This document shows, piece by piece, positions 42,700 to 48,511 of a DNA stretch of 64,000 nucleotides. The translations under genes and the position numbers were made by a program. Numbering within the stretch: the first letter of the stretch is position 1; each line of letters begins with the position of its first letter. Source of the DNA: JBAZWE01 sp041658605 (GTDB lineage: Bacteria > Actinomycetota > Thermoleophilia > BMS3ABIN01); NCBI GenBank assembly GCA_041658605.1, contig JBAZZU010000003.1, positions 32,739-96,738 of the forward strand, in the 5' to 3' direction. The notes beneath the pieces are model-generated. The model was not told the DNA's origin. It saw only the letters and a list, made by a program, of their open reading frames with translations, and did no database searches.

Positions 42700-43445
42700 T
42701 CCTCGCACCCCTCGAAAATGATGGATTCAAGGTGCCCTTCCAGCAGAGGGAAACTCATCCACTTGTCCGGATCCTGTCGCAACAGCCGGAGGTCAAGCCA
42801 GCAGTTGAAGCGCTCTTCCAAGTTGGCCCGGGTCAACCCCGCGCGTACTTCGGGTTCGATGAACCCCTCCGAATCGCTGGTGTCCACGGGTTCGACCACC
42901 GGCACGGGCTCCACGGTCGTCTTCTTCTTCGCGACAACGACTCTCCGTCTGACTTCGGGCGCCCGCGCGAGCTCTTCCAGCCGTCCGGCTTTCTCCGCCG
43001 CTCGATAGTGCTTGTGGCACAACCCGCCCTTGTGATCCGGAGTCGAGCAACCCTCGATCCGGCAAACTCCGGGCGTCGTGGAGTTGCCGATTTTCATCTC
43101 GACAACCGGAGCCACGGGCGCGAACTCATCAAGTCGGTTTTCCGCGAGCGCGCGCTGGTAGTGGCGCTCACAGAGGCCCTTGCGCTTTGCCCCGAATCGG
43201 CACCCTTCGACGTTGCACCGGCCATAGACCGGATTGGAAGCCCGGTGCATTTCATCGGGGATCTTACGCATCGTGCTCTCCGGGGGTTCGCAGAGACCCG
43301 CCTTGATGACCTGCTCTCGGTGTTCTCGGCAAAGGTGGCGCGTTTCAGGGGACCGTAGAGGACCCGTGGCGTTGCGATAGATCGTGACGCGCTCGGTTCC
43401 GCCGAAAGAGGCGGTGCATCCTGTCACGTCGCAGGGGTGGGTCAT
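42696..43445 (-). CDS. protein with three C-x4-C...C-x2-H zinc fingers
   Basis: A 249-residue protein with three related Cys/His units. Two are exact C-x4-C-x9-C-x2-H copies (CNVEGCRFGAKRKGLCERHY and CRIEGCSTPDHKGGLCHKHY); the first, at the N-terminus, is stretched (CDVTGC...CREH). The 'GLC-x-x-HY' form is familiar from fingers attached to phage HNH homing endonucleases, but no HNH core is seen. Pro/Val-rich linker 175-190, then a 60-residue C-terminal helical domain. Likely a DNA-binding protein. The tRNA gene lies just upstream, which sets the ATG at 43445. Confidence 0.7.
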   Translation of the reverse strand: MTHPCDVTGCTASFGGTERVTIYRNATGPLRSPETRHLCREHREQVIKAGLCEPPESTMRKIPDEMHRASNPVYGRCNVEGCRFGAKRKGLCERHYQRALAENRLDEFAPVAPVVEMKIGNSTTPGVCRIEGCSTPDHKGGLCHKHYRAAEKAGRLEELARAPEVRRRVVVAKKKTTVEPVPVVEPVDTSDSEGFIEPEVRAGLTRANLEERFNCWLDLRLLRQDPDKWMSFPLLEGHLESIIFEGCEE

Positions 43446-43464
43446 GTTGGCTCCTTGAAAAGAA

Positions 43465-43536
43465 TGGACCCGGTGGGAGTCGAACCCACGACATCCTGCT
43501 TGCAAGGCAGGCGCTCTCCCGCTGAGCTACGGGCCC
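43465..43536 (-). tRNA. tRNA-Ala (anticodon TGC)
   Basis: A full cloverleaf on the minus strand. Acceptor stem GGGCCCG pairs with CGGGTCC (one G-U), the D arm reads GCTCAGCGGGAGAGC, anticodon stem CCTGC/GCAGG around loop CTTGCAA (anticodon TGC, reads GCA), and the T arm contains GTTCGAC. Discriminator A; CCA is not encoded and must be added. Sits between two operon genes and would be processed from their transcript or have its own promoter. Confidence 0.95.
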
Positions 43537-43544
43537 GGTGGTGG

Positions 43545-43808
43545 TCAGATCCCCGGGTGGGGACCCGTGCGCCAGTCGAAGCCGCCGAGCACGGAGTCGA
43601 ACCACTCGCCCGGGTCGGCTCCCCAGCCGTCTTCATCGTCTTCGTCGCCCGTGTCGTCGCCGTCGCCCGTGTCCTCGGTTTCGCCGGTGTCAGGATCGGG
43701 TTCGATCGGGGAATCCCATCCCGGCGGGTGGAATTCGTCCGGGATGACGCGGATCGTGGGGCCGTCGAGCGGACTGGCGGCGAGAAGGGCGAGAAGTAGG
43801 AATCTCAT
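43545..43808 (-). CDS. exported acidic protein with DTG-type repeats
   Basis: An 87-residue protein with a signal peptide (MRFLLLALLAASPLDG) and a very acidic low-complexity middle with repeated DTG units (DTGETEDTGDGDDTGDED). DTG-rich linkers are common in exported proteins of some Myxococcota-like bacteria, a faint hint about the host. Unknown role. ATGA overlap with the upstream gene. Confidence 0.6.
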   Translation of the reverse strand: MRFLLLALLAASPLDGPTIRVIPDEFHPPGWDSPIEPDPDTGETEDTGDGDDTGDEDDEDGWGADPGEWFDSVLGGFDWRTGPHPGI

Positions 43809-43966
43809 GGTTTCTCCTGTTTTGGTGGTTCAGTCTTGTGGGTAGTAACATGTTGAGCAGAAAGGGCAAGGCCTCGCGCGATTCGGGCGCGGCGGTAGAA
43901 GAATCGGAAGAGGTCAGCGAAAAGCCAGCCGAGAAGGAAACCGGCGATGAGAAGGGCGTAGTTCAT
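43805..43966 (-). CDS. small single-pass membrane protein
   Basis: A 53-residue protein with one N-terminal membrane helix (MNYALLIAGFLLGWLFADLF) followed by a basic stretch (RFFYRRARIARG), so the C-terminus should be cytoplasmic. The ATG at 43966 overlaps the radical SAM stop. Unknown function. Confidence 0.6.
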   Translation of the reverse strand: MNYALLIAGFLLGWLFADLFRFFYRRARIARGLALSAQHVTTHKTEPPKQEKP

Positions 43967-44808
43967 CTCTCGATCTCCTGATTGGGTTCGCCGTCCAGAG
44001 GGCCGGCCAGTTTCGCGATCAATGCCGGTCGGAACCATCGCCGTTGAAAAGCGCGCCATTCTGGTTTGAATTGCCCGCCGTCATCTCGCCAGAGCATCGC
44101 GGCGGGAAAGATCCCAGTCTCCAGGACCGCTCGAAGCCGCGTTTCTGCTTTCTCGAAGGTGTCGCTCGGAAACCCGATCAGGACGTAGCAGCGGACCCGA
44201 TGGCCCGCAAAGTGCTGTCCGGCTTCCTTGAGCACCTCCGCTGCCCGCTTGACGTGATCCCAATCGTCAGGGGTGTCGTAGGCCAAGAAGATGCTTTCTG
44301 GGTGTAGTTTGACGAGAGCAGCGGCAACGTCGCGCGTTATCCGTTTCGGTTCGAGCCCGCCTGTGAATTGCGGACGTTTCGGTTGCCGAGCGAGCATGGC
44401 GAATACGTCGGTAATGTGCCCATCGGAGCAAGCTAATAGGTTGTCGTCGAGCACGTTCCAACCATCATGAATCGAGAGTTCTCGGATTGTGCCTTCGCGC
44501 TTCGGTACAGAGCAGAACCAGCAGCGATTTGGGCACCCGCGAGACGTGATCGTGTAGCCGTGTCGGAGGTACTGGCCGGACTCGAAGTCACCTCCGGGCA
44601 GGCCAAGAGCAGGGCCGCCTACCTGGACAGGCGCAATCCTGGCCCACGAATCCGCAAGCATCCGAGCGACCGGGAGATCCCAGGTAAACGCCACCGATAC
44701 CCTAACCTCTGTGATTCCGTCTGGAATGAACAGCGGGGGATCTCCGATGAACGTCAGCGGATCGGTTGGCGTTGCTTGGGTTCGCCGTGGGAAAACGCGC
44801 GCAATCAT
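43963..44808 (-). CDS. radical SAM protein
   Basis: A 281-residue protein with the canonical CX3CX2C iron-sulfur motif CPNRCWFC (Cys92, Cys96, Cys99), preceded by a domain with GITEVRVSVAFTWDLP and VQVGGPAL that resembles the B12-binding-like leader of MiaB/elongator-type radical SAM proteins. Downstream TGGLEPKRITRDVAAAL and RVRCYVLIGFPSDT follow the radical SAM barrel. Possible substrates are nucleic acid or a protein; I cannot tell. Directly downstream of the DUF5131 gene. Its last codons repeat those of that gene in a 23-nt perfect repeat. Confidence 0.8.
   Translation of the reverse strand: MIARVFPRRTQATPTDPLTFIGDPPLFIPDGITEVRVSVAFTWDLPVARMLADSWARIAPVQVGGPALGLPGGDFESGQYLRHGYTITSRGCPNRCWFCSVPKREGTIRELSIHDGWNVLDDNLLACSDGHITDVFAMLARQPKRPQFTGGLEPKRITRDVAAALVKLHPESIFLAYDTPDDWDHVKRAAEVLKEAGQHFAGHRVRCYVLIGFPSDTFEKAETRLRAVLETGIFPAAMLWRDDGGQFKPEWRAFQRRWFRPALIAKLAGPLDGEPNQEIER
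43973..43995 (-). repeat. 23-nt perfect repeat, copy 1
   Basis: Identical to 44815-44837. It spans the last codons of the radical SAM gene (residues GEPNQEI) and contains AGGAG, the ribosome site for the next small membrane-protein gene. Confidence 0.9.
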
Positions 44809-45767
44809 GGAGCTATCTCCTGATTGGGTTCGCCGTCGCCAGGAAACTCCCGCCATTCCCGACCGTCGATAATTGCCCCGGTGTTGTGCTTTCCGAGGCG
44901 AGAAAGAATAGTCACCGGGAAAGCGTCTTCATCGCGGGCCCGCATGAAGTCGATACCCATGTTCAGAACGCGCCCCTTCTTGTCCATGCAGGCATCCGTC
45001 CTGGAAATATGGGTACTGGCCTTGCTGACCCAACGCTGATAGTTCCACATTTCATCGAATACCGGCATCCCGTTACACATATCCACCATTCCGGGCCCGT
45101 ATTCCCCCCACTGTTTAAAAAAATACGGAACCCCAGCGGCCAAACACTGATCGCGCAACCCACGAACCCAATCCGGATGGGTAGGCCGCGCGTTCGGGCC
45201 CGACTCACCGCCAGCGATAACCCAATGGATCCCGTCCAGATTCAACTGGATAGGCCCAAGAAGAGGCTCGCAGGACAGGAAGCGAACGGGCGCTTTGACC
45301 TGTCGAAGGAACGGATACCGCTCATCGAAGCGCTGTTGATTCTCGGCAGTGACCCCGGCCCAGGCGTTGATCGGCCACCAGTAGGACCGATTCCAGGCCA
45401 GCATCGCCTCGGGTCGCTTCGTCAGGAGTTGCCAGATCAGCCCGCGCTTGGTTTCCTCGATGAGTTCCCAGAGTCGTCGCCGGGCCATGACGAGTTCGGG
45501 AAGTTCCTCGAACACGTCGCACGTCGAGCCGCAAAAGACCTTGACCCGCGTGCCTTCCTTCTCGGCCTTTCGACTCCAGGCGATCGGCTGCTTCCAGTAG
45601 GAGTCGCTGGCCATCACCCGAGGATGATCGCCCCATTCCGCGTGGCGTCTCATGCCGGGCGGTAGGGTTTCGGCGTAGCAGTTTTTGCAGGCCTCGGAGA
45701 CCTTTCGGCATCCTGACCATGGATTGAAGGTATTTCCGGTCCACGCTATGTTGGAGTTTTCGCTCAT
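44805..45767 (-). CDS. DUF5131 (phage Gp37/Gp68-like) protein
   Basis: A 320-residue protein of the Gp37/Gp68 family, recognised by NPWSGCRKVSEACKNCYAE: Cys20, Cys27, Cys30 in a CX6CX2C arrangement, unlike the CX3CX2C of ordinary radical SAM enzymes but likely also binding an iron-sulfur cluster. Other conserved blocks are VKVFCGSTCDVFEE, LLTKRPEAM, WAGVTAENQQ, RFLSCEPLLGPI and IAGGESGPNARP. The family's biochemistry is not known to me. Adjacent to a radical SAM gene, so the two may share a pathway. A promoter-like sequence lies 18 bases upstream. Confidence 0.85.
   Translation of the reverse strand: MSENSNIAWTGNTFNPWSGCRKVSEACKNCYAETLPPGMRRHAEWGDHPRVMASDSYWKQPIAWSRKAEKEGTRVKVFCGSTCDVFEELPELVMARRRLWELIEETKRGLIWQLLTKRPEAMLAWNRSYWWPINAWAGVTAENQQRFDERYPFLRQVKAPVRFLSCEPLLGPIQLNLDGIHWVIAGGESGPNARPTHPDWVRGLRDQCLAAGVPYFFKQWGEYGPGMVDMCNGMPVFDEMWNYQRWVSKASTHISRTDACMDKKGRVLNMGIDFMRARDEDAFPVTILSRLGKHNTGAIIDGREWREFPGDGEPNQEIAP
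44815..44837 (-). repeat. 23-nt perfect repeat, copy 2
   Basis: Identical to 43973-43995. It spans the last codons of the DUF5131 gene (residues GEPNQEI) and supplies AGGAG for the radical SAM start at 44808. A related 13-nt piece lies at about 44776-44788. Confidence 0.9.
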
Positions 45768-45898
45768 TTTCTGCTCCCGTCCGAAGTGTAAAATCGTGAG
45801 AGTTCAAACTCAATCAGCCGGGCCAGAAGGGCGCGCGCAACAGCCGAGAGATGGATACACGTTGCGGCCTTTCTTTCGGCATAGATACGGCGAGTCAT
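45764..45898 (-). CDS. small 44-aa protein
   Basis: A short gene with ATGA overlaps at both ends (45895 and 45767). Encodes a basic amphipathic helix (MTRRIYAERKAATCIHLSAV then ARALLARLIEFELSRF). The double coupling is the main evidence. Unknown function. Confidence 0.55.
   Translation of the reverse strand: MTRRIYAERKAATCIHLSAVARALLARLIEFELSRFYTSDGSRK
45785..45813 (-). promoter_or_regulatory. sigma70-like promoter upstream of the DUF5131 gene
   Basis: -35 TTGAGT (45808-45813), 17-base spacer, -10 TACACT (45785-45790), the same -10 as at 5894. Lies in the 3' end of the preceding 44-residue gene; GGGAGC follows before ATG 45767. Confidence 0.5.
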
Positions 45899-46266
45899 CC
45901 CTTCACCTCAATAATCGCCTTGGCAATGGCGATCCCTTCGGAATCATGCCAGCCGGTGATACGTTCCGAAAAGTCCGCGACTGCCCAGCCGTTCAAGGGG
46001 TCGTAGCGGGTGGAAAGGAACGGGCGGTTTGTGAGTTCTCGGAGGCCTTGTAGTAGGGCGCCACGCGTGGCTCCATCGGAAAGGGCAGGATACCAACCGA
46101 GGGTGCTTCTGTTGAACATGGTAGCACCTGCGCCGTCACCGTATGGGTGTGGTAGTGTGCCGGTGACTCGGACTTGGTTTCGCCCAAAGACCGCGAGCAT
46201 CCCCTCCCGCCAGCACTCCGGCCAGGCCCTAACGAGTTCTTGGGCTACTTCGGTTTCGTGGGTCAT
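45895..46266 (-). CDS. hypothetical 123-aa protein
   Basis: Soluble protein. N-terminal helix (VAQELVRAWPECWREGM), a Gly-rich centre (GTLPHPYGDGAGATMF) and a helix LSDGATRGALLQGLRELT, ending WHDSEGIAIAKAIIEVKG. The pattern is familiar from phage early genes but I cannot name a family. ATG 46266 overlaps the previous stop. Confidence 0.6.
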   Translation of the reverse strand: MTHETEVAQELVRAWPECWREGMLAVFGRNQVRVTGTLPHPYGDGAGATMFNRSTLGWYPALSDGATRGALLQGLRELTNRPFLSTRYDPLNGWAVADFSERITGWHDSEGIAIAKAIIEVKG

Positions 46267-46406
46267 GATTCCTCCTTGAATTCGAAATACCAAACCGTCT
46301 CGCAATGCGGGCATTTCCACGCGGGGCAACCTGCATAAACAATGTCCGTAAGCCACTCGGGGAGCACGTCCAGGCCGCAGGATGGACAGTGGAAAAGCGG
46401 AGTCAT
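46263..46406 (-). CDS. small zinc-ribbon protein
   Basis: A 47-residue protein with CPSC (about 8-11) and CPHC (about 34-37), a compact zinc ribbon rich in aromatic residues. ATG 46406 overlaps the upstream stop. A longer reading to the right overlaps the membrane-protein gene and is not favoured. Confidence 0.6.
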   Translation of the reverse strand: MTPLFHCPSCGLDVLPEWLTDIVYAGCPAWKCPHCETVWYFEFKEES

Positions 46407-46576
46407 GGCCTCATCACTCCGAAAAGCAAACCAAAGAGGCAGGAGCAAACCCAGAAGAGCCAAGCAGGTTCCTGGCCAAGGTGAATGTCGTACCCGCCGA
46501 CGAGCCCGGCAAGAAGGCCAAGAAGAGGCCACCTTTTCCCGTAGGCGTATAGGGCGAGGGGGATTGCGAGGATCAC
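46403..46576 (-). CDS. small membrane protein
   Basis: A 57-residue protein from GTG 46576 (GTGA overlap). Three hydrophobic stretches (VILAIPLALYAY, LLGLLAGLVGG, WLFWVCSCLFGLLFGVM) make two or three membrane helices. Could be a holin-like or membrane-modifying early protein; no family recognised. Confidence 0.6.
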   Translation of the reverse strand: MILAIPLALYAYGKRWPLLGLLAGLVGGYDIHLGQEPAWLFWVCSCLFGLLFGVMRP

Positions 46577-46770
46577 GGAGTTACCTCCACAACGACATCA
46601 GCAAATTCCACCCGGTCAATCGACTGCCGGATGATGTTGGCCTGTTTCTCGGCTTCGGACGGGTCGAACCAGAGCGCTTGCCTCTTCGTCTTGGTCAGGA
46701 GAAAAGCCGGCTTTGTTGAGCGGACGAATCTCCGGAAACCGTTGGAGGAGCGGAGGAGGATGGTGGTCAT
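46573..46770 (-). CDS. hypothetical 65-aa protein
   Basis: A 65-residue basic protein beginning MTTILLRSSNGFRRFVRSTK; the second half (PSEAEKQANIIRQSIDRVEF) is a helix and the end is hydrophobic (ADVVVEVTP). ATG 46770 lies just inside the preceding gene's 3' end. Unknown. Confidence 0.5.
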   Translation of the reverse strand: MTTILLRSSNGFRRFVRSTKPAFLLTKTKRQALWFDPSEAEKQANIIRQSIDRVEFADVVVEVTP

Positions 46771-47171
46771 CTCTTCCTCGCTTCCCAAGCCGCAAGAGTC
46801 GCGGGAACGTCGAATCGCGCGCCATACGGGTACCGGTAGCCCGTCGCGCGTTGCCATGGCTGCTCATCGGAATTCCCGACTTCGCGCAGGTAGACCCGAG
46901 CCGGCGTTACCCGTGTGATAACATACTCATCCTTTGGCGCATGAATCCAGACCGGACGGGGAAGAGCCTGATCTTTCTCGGTTTGCTCCAGGCGCGCAAG
47001 TTTCGCTTGAGCCTGCGGAATCAAGCCGTCCCGGGACCATCCCATCAGGATGGAGTCGCGCCGTTCCAGGGCCTCGATGCTCATTTGATGCGCAGCGATG
47101 TTTGCCGCAATGTCAACCCGCTCCTGTTGGAGTCGGGCTATGGTGGCACGGGCCTCTTCGATCGGGGTCAT
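46767..47171 (-). CDS. hypothetical coiled-coil protein
   Basis: A 134-residue protein. Residues 1-65 are a coiled coil (EEARATIARLQQERVDIAAN, LIPQAQAKLARLEQTEKD); residues 70-134 look like a small beta domain (EYVITRVTPARVYLREVG). Coupled to the XRE regulator gene by ATGA. May bind that regulator, but there is no direct evidence. Confidence 0.6.
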   Translation of the reverse strand: MTPIEEARATIARLQQERVDIAANIAAHQMSIEALERRDSILMGWSRDGLIPQAQAKLARLEQTEKDQALPRPVWIHAPKDEYVITRVTPARVYLREVGNSDEQPWQRATGYRYPYGARFDVPATLAAWEARKR

Positions 47172-47467
47172 TTGCCCACCTCCTGAACCCGCCAGACTTC
47201 GGCGGACGGGGTCATCTCCGCGATCTCGGTCCCCGGAAAGTTGACGCAGGCGATCCGGGTGTAGGAAACGCCGTACAAGGCCGCCAGCGCGTCCCTACGG
47301 CTCTTTGAGTTCGGGGAGCGCGTACCACGCTCCCACTCGCTGACGGTGTGAGGCGGGAGGGAGAGGGCCGTCTCTACGGCCTTCTGGGTCAGACCTGCTT
47401 CCCTGCGCAGTTGCCGCAGTCCGTAGCCGTGGCATTTTTGGAGCCAGCGATCGATGGGGTCGGTCAT
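47168..47467 (-). CDS. XRE-family helix-turn-helix regulator
   Basis: A 99-residue DNA-binding protein of the Cro/CI (XRE) type. The HTH is at about residues 14-60: LRQLRREAGLTQKAVETALS then PPHTVSEWERGTRSPN, including the usual Q-x-x-V-x-x-x-L and S-x-W-E-R-G elements. The C-terminal 35 residues are unlike known effector domains. It could repress early genes or host genes. No palindromic operator is evident at its borders, since the gene lies inside an operon. Confidence 0.85.
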   Translation of the reverse strand: MTDPIDRWLQKCHGYGLRQLRREAGLTQKAVETALSLPPHTVSEWERGTRSPNSKSRRDALAALYGVSYTRIACVNFPGTEIAEMTPSAEVWRVQEVGK

Positions 47468-47811
47468 GGCTTCCTCACTGCCAGTCTCAACTCATCCCGC
47501 TGGATGGTCAAGGACAGGATTTTCTCGCGGAGTCGGCCCTGCTCGACAAGGAACGACTCCACCACGCGAGCCCAGCTCTCGGAGTACGGATAGACGGAGT
47601 AGTTCACGCCGGGTTGGACTCGTTCTATAAGCGAGTGTTTCCGATCCGTTAAGCCGATGATATCGGCCTCCACTTCAATGTAGTTCGGATGCCGTTCCAT
47701 CCGGGTGATTTCCCCGATCCACCATCCTTCTGGATGGTTGACCGAGTCCACTTCGATGATGCACTTCTGCCCTACCTTGGGCGTTTCTTCGGATTTCCAT
47801 TGACCGGACAT
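47464..47811 (-). CDS. hypothetical 115-aa protein
   Basis: Residues 1-70 are a beta-barrel-like segment (VGQKCIIEVDSVNHPEGWWI, EITRMERHPNYIEVEADI); residues 75-115 a helix (SYSVYPYSESWARVVESF-like, LREKILSLTIQRDELRLAV). The ATG at 47811 lies just after the bL12-like stop. Possibly an SH3-like adaptor; family unknown. Confidence 0.55.
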   Translation of the reverse strand: MSGQWKSEETPKVGQKCIIEVDSVNHPEGWWIGEITRMERHPNYIEVEADIIGLTDRKHSLIERVQPGVNYSVYPYSESWARVVESFLVEQGRLREKILSLTIQRDELRLAVRKP

Positions 47812-47813
47812 TT

Positions 47814-48191
47814 CTACTCCTTCACGATCGCACCGGATTCCCGGAGCATCCGGGCGGCGGCGGCGAGGGTGACCGTGGAACCGCTCCGATCGCATCGCAG
47901 TTCCGACTGCCCGATGGTGGTTGGCGCGGCTTCGACGAGGTTCTTGGCCTCCATGAGACCGATGCCGGTCAACTCGCGGATCGCCTTGATGACGTTGATC
48001 TTGTTCTCGCCCCATGAGACGAGGAGGATCGCGTCGCCGGGAATGGGCACGTCCATCTTGGAGAGAGTCGCGGTCTTCTCTGCGATGGCGCCGCGGAGTA
48101 TCTCCGCTCGCGTCAACGCATCGCGGCCGATCCGCTCCAGTTCCTCCGCTCTCGCGCGGAGTACTTCGATTTCCTGTTTCAATCGTTCCAT
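47814..48191 (-). CDS. ribosomal protein bL12 C-terminal-domain protein with coiled-coil N-terminus
   Basis: A 125-residue protein. Residues about 53-125 match the bL12 (L7/L12) C-terminal domain: NKINVIKAIRELTGIGLMEA then KNLVEAAP, against NKVAVIKAVR...GLGLKEAKDLVESAP in bacterial bL12. The Lys and Arg that contact translation factors are kept. Residues 1-45 are a coiled coil instead of bL12's dimerisation domain, so it may not join the stalk normally. It could recruit translation GTPases or compete with the host stalk. A strong promoter and a GAGAGGAAAGGAAG site lie directly upstream, so it is probably well expressed. Confidence 0.85.
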   Translation of the reverse strand: MERLKQEIEVLRARAEELERIGRDALTRAEILRGAIAEKTATLSKMDVPIPGDAILLVSWGENKINVIKAIRELTGIGLMEAKNLVEAAPTTIGQSELRCDRSGSTVTLAAAARMLRESGAIVKE

Positions 48192-48212
48192 GTTTCACTT
48201 CCTTTCCTCTCT

Positions 48213-48241
48213 GTCATACCCGGTTAGCGAGAGTCTGTCAA
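48213..48241 (-). promoter_or_regulatory. sigma70-type promoter upstream of the bL12-like gene
   Basis: Consensus -35 TTGACA (48236-48241), 17-base spacer, -10 TATGAC (48213-48218), in the only real gap of this part of the operon (48192-48262). Followed by GAGAGGAAAGGAAG and ATG 48191. The best promoter match in the window. Confidence 0.75.
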
Positions 48242-48262
48242 CGCGATTCCGTGGAATACTTC

Positions 48263-48511
48263 TCACCAGGGGATAGAACCACGATACCAAGCCACTTTCC
48301 CGCGAGTCGGCACGCCGAGGATCAAGGTGAGAGGATCGCCACGGGACCATGGCCAGGCCACGACGCAAGCGGCGGATCCCTTCGGCAAGGTCCCGAGATA
48401 CCGGCTTACATCGGGTAGAATCATCTCCCCGGAGTAGAGGAGGATCGCCACGTCTTCGGCTCGGCAAGGCGATAACTGCGCCTCGCCGACTTTGGCGCGG
48501 TCGCTAATCAC
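48263..48511 (-). CDS. hypothetical 82-aa protein
   Basis: Starts at GTG 48511, overlapping the helicase stop as GTGA. The sequence (SPCRAEDVAILLYSGEMILP, GTLPKGSAACVVAWPWSRG) is compact and hydrophobic. Last gene before the promoter gap at 48192-48262. Unknown family. Confidence 0.55.
   Translation of the reverse strand: MISDRAKVGEAQLSPCRAEDVAILLYSGEMILPDVSRYLGTLPKGSAACVVAWPWSRGDPLTLILGVPTRGKVAWYRGSIPW

Noticed and set aside
44044..45665. Plus-strand open frames across the radical SAM and DUF5131 genes
   Set aside because: They run opposite to two genes with clear cysteine motifs and have no domains of their own.
48195..48467. Alternative 90-residue frame overlapping the 82-residue gene before the bL12-like gene
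   Set aside because: It would run across the consensus promoter and ribosome site of the bL12-like gene and overlaps the GTGA-coupled gene, which is better supported.
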